Shown: positions 47,679-56,200 of the stretch, in pieces
Numbering within the stretch: position 1 is the first letter of the stretch
Layout of the letters: each line of letters opens with the position of its first letter
Source of the DNA: Gluconacetobacter asukensis
Lineage (GTDB): Bacteria; Pseudomonadota; Alphaproteobacteria; Acetobacterales; Acetobacteraceae
Direction: 5' to 3'
Assembly: GCF_014174375.1 (NCBI RefSeq)
Contig: NZ_JABEQE010000015.1
Location: 17,086 to 81,085, forward strand
DNA: 64,000 nucleotides
The notes under the pieces: generated by a model
The model's input: only the letters and a program-made list of their open reading frames with translations
Database searches by the model: none
What the model was told of the DNA's origin: nothing
Made by a program: the position numbers and the translations under genes

Positions 47679-48115
47679 AGCCGAGGCGAGCCGCCGGGCC
47701 GGCCCCTTCTCGGGCTTGCCTGCGTCGCTATGGTGGCCCTTCGGGGCTCGGTTCATGATTGCTGCCGACGGTCAGCAAGGGATTTCCTGTCGGCGCATCA
47801 CGATTTGCCCTGGTGGGCGCGGTGCCTGTCGCTCGTGGCGACCTGCGGGCCGTGCCGGGACCTGGCGGGGTGTGTTCGCCATGGCCATCCTGATGACAGA
47901 TAAAAGAAATTTGTGACGATTGACTTCGGTCAAACGGCTCCCGGCCTGTTCGATGTTATGACAAATCCGGCGAATCCTTGAGCGGGTATCCGATCCTGGG
48001 GCGAGGATTTATCTGGATCGGTATCGAAACAATGATCTCGCGATATCGGTCGTGCGGCAGGAGGCTTGTCACGCGCTCATAATGCGCGGGCGGGCCCGAC
48101 GGGCTGGGGGTGGGG
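47679..48115. other. 437-base intergenic region with anaerobic-type promoter
   Basis: The first 200 bases have normal GC content and no supported gene. The interesting part is 47900-47970, with an FNR-like site and a matching -10 element. The leader that follows is about 145 bases long and ends in a G-rich stretch before the oxidoreductase start. Confidence 0.5.
47920..47962 (+). promoter_or_regulatory. FNR/CRP-type box with class II promoter
   Basis: TTGAC-TTCG-GTCAA at 47920-47933 is a perfect palindrome with the FNR half-site length and 4-base spacer (consensus TTGAT-N4-ATCAA, one substitution per half-site). Its centre is 47926.5. A -10-like TATGAC lies at 47957-47962, which places transcription start near 47968, so the box is centred close to -41.5 as in class II FNR promoters. 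It precedes a pyruvate:ferredoxin oxidoreductase operon. Confidence 0.7.
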
Positions 48116-49789
48116 ATGGCTTTGAAACTTGATGACATGACGCAGGTGCTGCAGGAGACGACGCGGCGCGGGGTCGGCAGCCGGCGCTGGCAGAAGCCCG
48201 TCTACAGGCATTTCCTGCCGCCCTGTAACCATGCCTGCCCTGCCGGCGAGGACATTCAGGGCTGGCTGGCCCTGGCCCAGGCGGGCGAGTACGAAAAGGC
48301 CTGGCGGGCGCTGGTGGCCAACAACCCGATGCCCGCCATTCATGGGCGGGCCTGCTATCATCCGTGCGAAGGCGGGTGCAATCGGGGCGAGCTGGATTCG
48401 CCGGTTGCCATCCATGCGGTCGAGCGGTTTCTGGGCGATCTGGCGGCCGAGACGGGCTGGCAGGTCTCGGTTGCACCCGCCACCGGCAAGAAAATTCTGG
48501 TCGTGGGCGCGGGGCCGGCCGGTCTGTCCTGTGCGTGGCATCTGGCCCGGATGGGGCATCAGGTGGAAATCCGCGATGCGGCCGAGCAGCCGGGTGGGAT
48601 GATGATGTACGGCATCCCGGCCTATCGCCTGCCGCGTGACCCGATGAACAAGGACATTGCGCGCATCACCGGCCTGCCGGGCGTGACGCTGCGCTGCGGG
48701 CAACGGGTGGATGACGTGGTGCGCGCGAAGCAGGAAGGCGGGTTCGACGCCGTGTTTGTCGGCGTTGGCGCGCAACTGGCCAACCGGCTGAACATCCCGG
48801 CCATGGATGGCCGGAAGATGACCGATGCGATCAGTATGCTGGGCGCTGTCAGTCGCGGCGGGCGACCGGCGCTGGGGCGCGTGGTGGCGGTGGTCGGCGG
48901 CGGCAATGTGGCGATGGATGCCGCGCGCACGGCGCGGCGGCTGGGTGCGACCGATACGGTCATTATCTTCCGCTATGATCCGCAGCATATGGAAGCCCTG
49001 CCGGCCGAGGCGGCCGAGGCCGTCGCCGAGGGGGCGAAGGTGCGCTGGCTGAGCGTGGTCGATCATTTCGGTGCCGATGGGCTGGTGGTCGAGAAGGTGA
49101 CCATGAACCCCGACGGCAGCGTGACGCCGACCGGCGAGACGGAGCGGCTGGCGGCCGATGCGGTGGTGCTGGCGGTGGGGCAGCATAGCGACCTCGGCCT
49201 GCTGGCCGATGCCGTGGGGGTGAAGGTGCAGAAGGACGGCACCGTCGCCGTGGATGCCGAGCTGATGACGGGACAGGCGGGCATCTTTGCCGGCGGCGAC
49301 TGCATCGGCGGTGCGCGGACCATGACCACGGCGACGGGGCATGGCAAGCTGGCGGCGCGGGCGATCGATGCGTGGCTGGCCGGTGGGACGTATGAACACC
49401 CGGCGTCGCATCCGCTGGTCCGTTTCGACATGCTGCATCTGCCGGATTATCGCGATGCGCCGCGCAGTGTGCAGGCGGAGCGACCGGTGGCCAAGCGCAT
49501 GGGCTTCGACGAGGTCGATGCCGGGCTGGATGCGCGCCATGCCCGCTATGAGGCGCAGCGCTGCCTTTCGTGCGGCAATTGCTTCGAATGCGACAATTGC
49601 TATGCCGCCTGTCCGGAGCAGGCGATTACCCGGCTGGGACCGGGGCAGGGCTATGCGGTGTCGATGGATCTGTGCACCGGCTGTGCCACCTGTTTCGAGC
49701 AATGTCCCTGCCATGCGATCGAAATGGAGCCGGAACCGGCCGGCCAGGATTCCGCCCCGGCGCCGTCGGGATTCAAGGTGCGGGCATGA
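48116..49789 (+). CDS. NAD(P)-binding FAD/Fe-S oxidoreductase (GltD/PreT-like) with ferredoxin domain
   Basis: A 557-residue electron-transfer flavoprotein. The N-terminal Fe-S domain has CNHACPAG and CYHPCEGGCNRGELD. The FAD fold starts KKILVVGAGPAGLSCAWHLA (about residue 122) with the NAD(P) fold at VVAVVGGGNVAMDAARTARR and IFAGGDCIGGAR. The C-terminus adds two 4Fe-4S clusters (CGNCFECDNCYAACP and CTGCATCFEQCPC). It resembles the glutamate-synthase small chain but no large chain is near. Its gene overlaps nifJ by four bases, so it likely moves electrons between ferredoxin reduced by NifJ and NAD(P). The ATG at 48116 is preferred to a GTG at 48110. Confidence 0.9.
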   Translation: MALKLDDMTQVLQETTRRGVGSRRWQKPVYRHFLPPCNHACPAGEDIQGWLALAQAGEYEKAWRALVANNPMPAIHGRACYHPCEGGCNRGELDSPVAIHAVERFLGDLAAETGWQVSVAPATGKKILVVGAGPAGLSCAWHLARMGHQVEIRDAAEQPGGMMMYGIPAYRLPRDPMNKDIARITGLPGVTLRCGQRVDDVVRAKQEGGFDAVFVGVGAQLANRLNIPAMDGRKMTDAISMLGAVSRGGRPALGRVVAVVGGGNVAMDAARTARRLGATDTVIIFRYDPQHMEALPAEAAEAVAEGAKVRWLSVVDHFGADGLVVEKVTMNPDGSVTPTGETERLAADAVVLAVGQHSDLGLLADAVGVKVQKDGTVAVDAELMTGQAGIFAGGDCIGGARTMTTATGHGKLAARAIDAWLAGGTYEHPASHPLVRFDMLHLPDYRDAPRSVQAERPVAKRMGFDEVDAGLDARHARYEAQRCLSCGNCFECDNCYAACPEQAITRLGPGQGYAVSMDLCTGCATCFEQCPCHAIEMEPEPAGQDSAPAPSGFKVRA

Positions 49790-52700
49790 GCGACATGACA
49801 GGAACGGAGAAGGTCGGCATGACCGAACAGACCGCCACGATGGATGGCAACACCGCCGTCGCGCATGTGGCCTATCGGGTCAACGAGATCTGCGCCATCT
49901 ATCCCATCACCCCGTCTTCGCCGATGGCGGAACTGGCCGATGCCTGGTCGGACCAGGGGCTGCGCAACATCTGGGGCGATATCCCCGAAGTGCAGGAAAT
50001 GCAGGCCGAGGGTGGGGCCGCGGGCTGCGTGCATGGGTCGTTGCAGAGCGGTGCCCTGACGACGACCTTTACGGCGTCGCAGGGGCTGATGCTGATGCTG
50101 CCCAACATGTACAAGATCGCGGGCGAGTTGACGGCCACGGTCTTCCATGTCGCGGCGCGGGCGCTGGCGGCGGGCGGGTCGTCGATCTTCGGCGACCATC
50201 AGGATATCATGGCGGCGCGGCCGACGGGTTTCGCGATCCTGGGTGCGGCCTCGGTGCAGGAAGGGCATGATCTGGCGCTGATCGCGCAGGCGGCGACGCT
50301 GGCGGCGCGGGTGCCGTTTATCCATTTCACCGACGGGTTCCGCACGTCGCACGAATACAATATGCTGAAGATCATGCCGGACAGTGTGATCCGGGCCATG
50401 ATCGACGACGATCTGGTGCATGCCCATCGCGGCCGCGCGCTGACGCCGAACAATCCGTTTATTCGCGGCACCTGGCAGAATCCCGATACCTATTTCCAGA
50501 CGCGCGAGGCGGTGAACCCGTACTATGCGAAGGTGCCGGGTATCGTGCAGGAGGTGATGGACAAGCTCGCCGCCCAGACCGGCCGCGCCTATCGCCTGTT
50601 CCGCTATGATGGGCCGGCGGATGCCGAGCGTGTGATCATCAGCATGGGATCAGGCGCGGAAGTGGTGCGGGAGACCGCGCTGTGGATGAATCGCCAAGGA
50701 GCGAACCGGCCCGGCGAGAAGGTGGGGGCGTTGCAGGTGCTGCTCTATCGCCCGTTCTCGGCCGAACATTTCCTGGAAGCCCTGCCGCCCGGCGTGAAGT
50801 CGATTGCGGTACTCGACCGCACCAAGGAACCGGGCGCGCCGATGGAGCCGCTTTATGCCGACGTGCTGGGCGTGCTGGCGCAGGCGTTCGGCACCGGGCG
50901 GATTGCCGCGATGCCGCGTGTGATCGGCGGGCGCTACGGGTTGTCGTCGCGCGATTTCAATCCGGGCATGGTCAAGGCGGTCTTCGACGAGCTGGCGAAG
51001 GCGACGCCGAAGAACAATTTCACGCTCGGCATCGATGACGACGTGAGCCACACCACTCTGGAATATGACCAGAATCTGGATATCGAGCCGAAGGATACCG
51101 TGCGCTGCCTGTTTTACGGGCTGGGCGCCGATGGCACGGTGGGTGCGAACAAGAACAGCGTGAAGATCCTCAGCGAGCAGCCGGGACGGTTCGCGCAGGC
51201 CTATTTCGACTATGATTCGCACAAATCGGGGGGCGAGACGATTTCGCACCTGCGGTTCGGCACGGCGCAGATCGCCGCACCCTATCTGATCCGGCATGCG
51301 GATTTCGTGGCCTGTCACAAGTTCGAATTCCTGTTCAAGCGCGATATCCTCGGGCCGGCCATCGATGGCGCGACGTTCCTGCTGAACAGCCCCTATGGGC
51401 CGGACGCGGTGTGGGACAAGCTGCCGCGCCGGGTGCAGGACCAGATCGTGGCCAAGAAGCTGCGTTTCTTCGTGATCGATGCCTCCGACGTGGCCTTGAA
51501 GATCGGGCTGGGGCCGCGTGTGAACACGGTGTTGCAGACCTGCTTCTTCCATCTGTCCAAGGTGTTGCCGCCCGAGGAGGCGGTGGCGCAGATCAAGCAT
51601 TTCATCACCAAGAGCTATGGCGCCAAGGGCGATGCGGTGGTGAAGCTGAATTTCGCCGCCGTGGACGCGGCGGTGGCGGCGCTGCACGAGGTGATTGTGC
51701 CGCAGGTGGCTGCCGGCACCGTGGCGATGCCGCCGATCGTGCCGGCGACCGCGCCGTTGTTCGTGCGGGAAGTCACGGGCGAGATCATGGCCAGCCGGGG
51801 CGAGGCGATTCCGGTCAGCAAGATCCCGGCCGATGGGACGTTCCCCTGCGGTACCACGCAATATGAAAAGCGCAATATCGCGGTCGAGGTGCCGATCTGG
51901 GATCAGGATGCGTGTATTCAGTGCGGCCAGTGCAGCATCGTCTGTCCGCACAGCGTGATCCGCGCCAAGATCTATGATGAGGATGCGCTGGAAGGGGCGC
52001 CGGAGCATTTCCGCTCGGCGCCGGTCAATGCGCGCGGTTATCCGGATTCCCGTTTCTCGCTGCAATTCTATGTCGAGGATTGCACCGGTTGCGGCGTGTG
52101 TGTGGAAAACTGCCCCGCCATTGCCGAGGATGGTGTGCATCGGGCCATCAATATGGGCGAGAAGCTGCCGATCCTGGAGCAGGAGCGGAAGAATATCAGT
52201 TTCTTCGAAACCCTGCCGACGCCGGACCGGACCTTTGTGAACCAGGCCAATGTCCGGGGCGTGCAGTTGCTGGAGCCGCTGTTCGAGTTCAGCGGGGCCT
52301 GCGCGGGCTGTGGCGAGACGCCGTATCTGAAGCTGATCTCGCAGCTTTTCGGCGACCGGATGCAGATCGCCAACGCCACGGGCTGTTCGGCGATCTATGC
52401 CGCCAATATGCCGGCCCATGCGTGGAAGGCGAACGCCGAAGGGCGCGGGGTGGCGTGGGCGAATTCGCTGTTCGAGGATAATGCCGAATTCGGGCTGGGT
52501 TTCCGCCTGGCGGTGGACAAGCAGACCGGGCTGGCGCGCGACCTGCTGACCCGGCTGGCGCCGAAGGTGGGCCAGGATCTGGCGGATGCGATCCTGGCGA
52601 AGACGCAGCACACCGAACGCGATTATGCCGAGCAGCGTGAGCGTGTGGCAGCCCTGAAGCAGCGCCTGGCGCCGCTGGACGGGCCGGATGCGAAAAACCT

Positions 52701-53409
52701 GCTGATCCTGGCCGATTTCCTGGTCCGGCGTTCGATCTGGATCGTTGGTGGCGATGGCTGGGCCTACGATATCGACTATGGCGGGCTGGACCATGTGCTG
52801 GCGCAGGGCCGCAATGTGAATGTGCTGGTGCTGGATACCGAGGTCTATTCGAACACCGGTGGTCAGTCCTCCAAGGCGACGCCGCTGGGGGCGAGTGCCA
52901 AGTTCGCGGCGGCCGGCAAGCGGGTGCCGCGCAAGGATCTGGCGTTGCAGGCCATTTCCTACGGCACGGTCTATGTGGCGCAGATCGCGCTGGGGGCGAA
53001 TTCGGAACAGGCGCTGATCGCGATGCGCGAGGCCGAGGCTTATGACGGGCCGTCGCTGATCCTGGCTTATTCGCAGTGTATCGCGCACGGGATCGACATG
53101 CGCACCGGCATGAAGCAGCAGGCGCGGGCGGTGGCATCGGGATACTGGCCGCTGTTCCGCTTCGACCCCACGATGCGCAGGAGCGGGTTGAATCCGTTCC
53201 GGCTGGATTCGCCGCGTCCGCGTATTCCGCTGAAGGAGTATGCCTATCGCGAGTTGCGGTACAAGACCCTGCTGCGCACGCATCCGGAATCGGCCGGGCA
53301 TCTGCTGCAGCAGGCCGAGGCGGCGGCGCAGGAGCGTTATCGCATCTATGAGGATATGGCCGCCCGTGACGGCAGCCGGTTTCTGCCCCACTGGGAAGAC
53401 GTTCCCTGA
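49786..53409 (+). CDS. nifJ: Pyruvate:ferredoxin (flavodoxin) oxidoreductase
   Basis: A 1207-residue single-chain enzyme that oxidises pyruvate to acetyl-CoA and carbon dioxide and reduces ferredoxin or flavodoxin. It has AIYPITPSSPMAELADAW (domain I), Fe-S motifs CIQCGQCSIVCPH and CTGCGVCVENCP, CAGCGETPYLKL, and the thiamine site GGDGWAYDIDYGGLDHVL with VYSNTGGQSSK. The length is normal. The ATG at 49786 overlaps the previous stop; an ATG at 49819 with GGAGAAGG before it is an equal candidate. Such enzymes are oxygen-sensitive and work at low oxygen, in line with the upstream FNR-like site. In diazotrophs they can also feed nitrogenase. Confidence 0.97.
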   Translation: MSDMTGTEKVGMTEQTATMDGNTAVAHVAYRVNEICAIYPITPSSPMAELADAWSDQGLRNIWGDIPEVQEMQAEGGAAGCVHGSLQSGALTTTFTASQGLMLMLPNMYKIAGELTATVFHVAARALAAGGSSIFGDHQDIMAARPTGFAILGAASVQEGHDLALIAQAATLAARVPFIHFTDGFRTSHEYNMLKIMPDSVIRAMIDDDLVHAHRGRALTPNNPFIRGTWQNPDTYFQTREAVNPYYAKVPGIVQEVMDKLAAQTGRAYRLFRYDGPADAERVIISMGSGAEVVRETALWMNRQGANRPGEKVGALQVLLYRPFSAEHFLEALPPGVKSIAVLDRTKEPGAPMEPLYADVLGVLAQAFGTGRIAAMPRVIGGRYGLSSRDFNPGMVKAVFDELAKATPKNNFTLGIDDDVSHTTLEYDQNLDIEPKDTVRCLFYGLGADGTVGANKNSVKILSEQPGRFAQAYFDYDSHKSGGETISHLRFGTAQIAAPYLIRHADFVACHKFEFLFKRDILGPAIDGATFLLNSPYGPDAVWDKLPRRVQDQIVAKKLRFFVIDASDVALKIGLGPRVNTVLQTCFFHLSKVLPPEEAVAQIKHFITKSYGAKGDAVVKLNFAAVDAAVAALHEVIVPQVAAGTVAMPPIVPATAPLFVREVTGEIMASRGEAIPVSKIPADGTFPCGTTQYEKRNIAVEVPIWDQDACIQCGQCSIVCPHSVIRAKIYDEDALEGAPEHFRSAPVNARGYPDSRFSLQFYVEDCTGCGVCVENCPAIAEDGVHRAINMGEKLPILEQERKNISFFETLPTPDRTFVNQANVRGVQLLEPLFEFSGACAGCGETPYLKLISQLFGDRMQIANATGCSAIYAANMPAHAWKANAEGRGVAWANSLFEDNAEFGLGFRLAVDKQTGLARDLLTRLAPKVGQDLADAILAKTQHTERDYAEQRERVAALKQRLAPLDGPDAKNLLILADFLVRRSIWIVGGDGWAYDIDYGGLDHVLAQGRNVNVLVLDTEVYSNTGGQSSKATPLGASAKFAAAGKRVPRKDLALQAISYGTVYVAQIALGANSEQALIAMREAEAYDGPSLILAYSQCIAHGIDMRTGMKQQARAVASGYWPLFRFDPTMRRSGLNPFRLDSPRPRIPLKEYAYRELRYKTLLRTHPESAGHLLQQAEAAAQERYRIYEDMAARDGSRFLPHWEDVP

Positions 53410-53571
53410 GTTTCTGCCCGTAAACGCGCGCTGGTGGCGATCCGGCGCGCGTTTCCTGTGCTCCGATGCTCACGGCCATCAAGGCCGCTCCGCTTCGGTG
53501 CTCGGAAACGCACGACGGACGCGGCCCGTTGGGCCGCTCTCGCTCACCAGCCCACGTTTCCGGGCAGAAAC
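53410..53571. repeat. Intergenic repeat element, copy C, within the NifJ operon
   Basis: The element is bounded by GTTTCTGCCCGTAAACG (53410-53426) and CGTTTCCGGGCAGAAAC (53555-53571), inverted repeats with 16 of 17 matches. Inside, AACGCGCG and CGCGCGTT form a second inverted pair (53424-53455). The reverse complement aligns along its length with copy A, for example TGGTGAG, GGAGCGGCCTTG and AGGAAAC blocks in the same order. It starts one base after the nifJ stop, at its last base. Confidence 0.75.
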
Positions 53572-53625
53572 TTCGATTTTCTCAGGCCGATTTTTTGGAA
53601 TCCGCTAGCGGAGAGAGTTAAAGAC

Positions 53626-54636
53626 ATGGATTTGAGCACGACTTATCTCGGTCTTGAGCTGAAGCATCCGATTGTCGCTTCGGCGTCGCCGCTCAGTGCC
53701 GAGCTGGACGGCATTTTGCGGCTGGCGGATGCGGGGGCGGCGGCGATTGTGCTGTCGTCGATCTTCGAGGAGCAGATCATCGCCGAGGAACTGGCCGAGG
53801 CGGTCATGATGGATCTGGGCACCGATTGCCAGCCGGAAGCGGCGGGGTATTTGCCGCCGGCCCCCGGCGGCAATGTGCTGGACGGGCGGTTGGAGACGCT
53901 GCGACAGGCCGCCGAGCGGGCGGGGGTGCCGATCATTGCCAGCCTGAATGGCTGTTCGGCCAGCGGGTGGGTCGATTTCGCCCGTAAGCTGGAGCAGGCG
54001 GGGGCGTCGGCGATCGAACTGAATATCTATCGCGTGCCGGCCGATCCGATGGAAAGCGGCCCCTCGGTCGAGGCGGCGGCGCTGGAGATCCTGCGCCGGG
54101 TGAAGGCGGCGGTGGGTGTGCCGGTGAGCGTGAAGATGGCGCCCTTCTTCAGCGCGCCTGGTCATATGGCGGCGCGGTTTGCCGAAGAAGGTGCGGACGG
54201 GCTGGTGCTGTTCAACCGGTTCTATGGTCCCGACGTCGATCTGGCGGCGCTGACGGCGCGTGATGACCTGCATCTGAGCAATCCGTACGACATCCGCCTG
54301 CCGCTGATGTGGGTCGGGCTGCTGGCGCGGCGCATTCCGACTTCGATCGCGGCTTCGACCGGGGTCTGGAGCGGTGGGGACGTGGTGAAATACCTGCTGG
54401 CGGGCGCGGATGCGGTCATGACCACCTCCGCGCTGCTGCGCCATGGGCCGGGGCATCTGGCCACGCTGCTGGGTGCGCTGCGGGGCTGGATGGAGCGCCG
54501 GGGCCATGAGTCGGTCGCGTCCTTCAAGGGGCAGCTTGCGGCCGGAGGGCAGCCTGACGAGGCGGCGCAGTTCCTGCGTGCCCAGTACCGGACGATCCTG
54601 ACCAGCTATGACGCGCAGGCGGCGTCTCAATTATAA
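53626..54636 (+). CDS. Dihydroorotate dehydrogenase-like flavoprotein (PreA-like)
   Basis: A 336-residue FMN TIM-barrel protein. MDLSTTYLGLELKHPIVASA, SLNGCSASGWVDFARKLEQ, AIELNIY and VSVKMAPF are class 1 DHOD elements, but the protein is annotated in relatives only as DHOD-like. Its usual neighbours are NifJ and the GltD/PreT-like protein, as here, so a role in the same electron-transfer route is more likely than pyrimidine synthesis. The start is ATG at 53626 after GAGAG. The gene is separated from nifJ by the 162-base repeat element, so continued transcription across it needs checking. Confidence 0.85.
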   Translation: MDLSTTYLGLELKHPIVASASPLSAELDGILRLADAGAAAIVLSSIFEEQIIAEELAEAVMMDLGTDCQPEAAGYLPPAPGGNVLDGRLETLRQAAERAGVPIIASLNGCSASGWVDFARKLEQAGASAIELNIYRVPADPMESGPSVEAAALEILRRVKAAVGVPVSVKMAPFFSAPGHMAARFAEEGADGLVLFNRFYGPDVDLAALTARDDLHLSNPYDIRLPLMWVGLLARRIPTSIAASTGVWSGGDVVKYLLAGADAVMTTSALLRHGPGHLATLLGALRGWMERRGHESVASFKGQLAAGGQPDEAAQFLRAQYRTILTSYDAQAASQL

Positions 54637-54746
54637 AACCGGGACCGGCGGGGTCGTTTTGACCGGGATCAACGCGGCCCGTCCGTTCACCGGTATCATG
54701 ACGGGGAATTGATCGTTCGGCCCTTCTGTCCAAAGGAATAAAGCTG

Positions 54747-56114
54747 GTGGATGAGACCCAGGAACTTGTGACCAACCGGTTGTTCAAGGATATCGCGGTC
54801 GGCGAGAAATCCGATCTGACCGAGATCCTGACACGCGACAATGCGGACCTGCTGGGCGGATGGCAGCCCGATGGGGCCGGGGTGGAGACGGCCTCGGTCA
54901 GCCAGTCGGTGGCGAGCGTGTGGATCGGCATTCTGGTCATGCGGCTGGTCAGCACCCGCTTTCCGGGGGTCGGCAGCGTGGTGCGCAGCTATGCGCTGAC
55001 GCTGGAAGGCGGATTGTCGGTGGGCGACCGGGTTGTCGTCACCTGCCAGGTGATGGCGAAGCACGAGACGGATGCGCTGCTCGACCTGTCCTTCGTCTGC
55101 GTGCGGCAGGATGGGGGCGAGGTTGCGCGGGGCACGATGCAGATCGTGGCGCCCGAGGCGCCGCAATCGGTGATGATGGCCTGTTCGTCGTTCGAGCATA
55201 TCGTCACGCATCGCCGCTTTCGCGCCCTGTGCGAGAAGGCGGCCCAGTTGCCGGTCCTGCCGATCGCGGTGGCCTATCCGTGCGACGATCTGTCGCTGCG
55301 CTCGGCCTGCGATGCCGCCAAGCGCTGCCTGGGGCAGCCGATCCTGGTCGGGCCGAAGGCGCTGATCGAGTCCGTTGCCAAGGAATCCGGCCTGTCGATC
55401 GAGGGGTTGGAGATCGTCGAGGCCGAGGACCCGCATACCGCCTCGGCCCAGGCTGTCGCACTGGTGCGCTCGGGGCGGGCACGGATGCTGATGAAGGGGG
55501 CGGTGCATACCGACGTGCTGCTGCACGAGGTCGTGGCGCGCCCGACCGGCCTGTGTGGCGAGCGGCGGTTGAGCCATGTCTTTGTCATGGATGTGCCGTT
55601 CTATGACCGGCTGCTGATGATCAGCGATGCGGTCGTGAACATCGCACCCGATGTGCGGGCCAAGCATGACATCGTGCAGAACGTGATCGATTTCGCGCAT
55701 GTGCTGGGGCTGGCGGAACCGCGCGTTGCCATTCTGTCGGCGGTGGAGACCGTCAACCCGGCGATCCAGTCGACGCTGGATGCGGCCGTGCTGTCGAAGA
55801 TGGCGGACCGCAAGCAGATTACCGGCGGGATTGTCGATGGCCCGCTGGCCTTCGACAATGCGGTGAACCTGAATGCCGCCAGGATCAAGCATATCGAATC
55901 TCCGGTGGCTGGGCGGGCGGATATCGTGATTGTCCCGACGCTGGAGGCGGGGAACATGCTGGCCAAGGAACTGTCGTTCCTGGCCGGTGCGGATGCCGCA
56001 GGCGTGGTGCTGGGGGCGAAGGTGCCGGTGATCCTGACCAGCCGCGCGGATTCCGAGCAGGCCCGGCTGACCTCCTGCGCCATCGCCCTGATCATGGCCC
56101 ATGGCATGACGTGA
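54747..56114 (+). CDS. MaoC-like hydratase / phosphate acetyltransferase fusion
   Basis: A 455-residue two-domain enzyme. Residues about 8-145 are a MaoC-type hot-dog domain (FKDIAVGEKSDLTEILTRDN, GDRVVVTCQVMAKHE). Residues about 165-455 are a phosphate acetyl/butyryltransferase (VLPIAVAYPCDDLSLRSACD, ARMLMKGAVHTDVLLHEV, GADAAGVVLGAKVPVIL). It starts with GTG after AAAGGA. The C-terminal domain would turn the acetyl-CoA made by NifJ into acetyl phosphate. No acetate kinase gene is in the window. Fusions of this type are known in proteobacteria under the name bifunctional enoyl-CoA hydratase/phosphate acetyltransferase. Confidence 0.9.
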   Translation: MDETQELVTNRLFKDIAVGEKSDLTEILTRDNADLLGGWQPDGAGVETASVSQSVASVWIGILVMRLVSTRFPGVGSVVRSYALTLEGGLSVGDRVVVTCQVMAKHETDALLDLSFVCVRQDGGEVARGTMQIVAPEAPQSVMMACSSFEHIVTHRRFRALCEKAAQLPVLPIAVAYPCDDLSLRSACDAAKRCLGQPILVGPKALIESVAKESGLSIEGLEIVEAEDPHTASAQAVALVRSGRARMLMKGAVHTDVLLHEVVARPTGLCGERRLSHVFVMDVPFYDRLLMISDAVVNIAPDVRAKHDIVQNVIDFAHVLGLAEPRVAILSAVETVNPAIQSTLDAAVLSKMADRKQITGGIVDGPLAFDNAVNLNAARIKHIESPVAGRADIVIVPTLEAGNMLAKELSFLAGADAAGVVLGAKVPVILTSRADSEQARLTSCAIALIMAHGMT

Positions 56115-56200
56115 TTCCGGCCTCCCTGCGTGGAGGATGTCCTTTTCGATTCGGTATAATAACAAAAACCCGCCATTGCCTGGCGAGGGAGGATACGCCG

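Noticed and set aside
45345..47756. 803-codon minus-strand frame opposite LysR, symporter and cyanase genes
   Set aside because: The opposite strand encodes three well-supported proteins with catalytic and membrane motifs; this frame has only low-complexity basic sequence.
50650..53391. 913-codon frame antisense to nifJ
   Set aside because: nifJ on the plus strand is complete with all cofactor motifs; the antisense frame has none.
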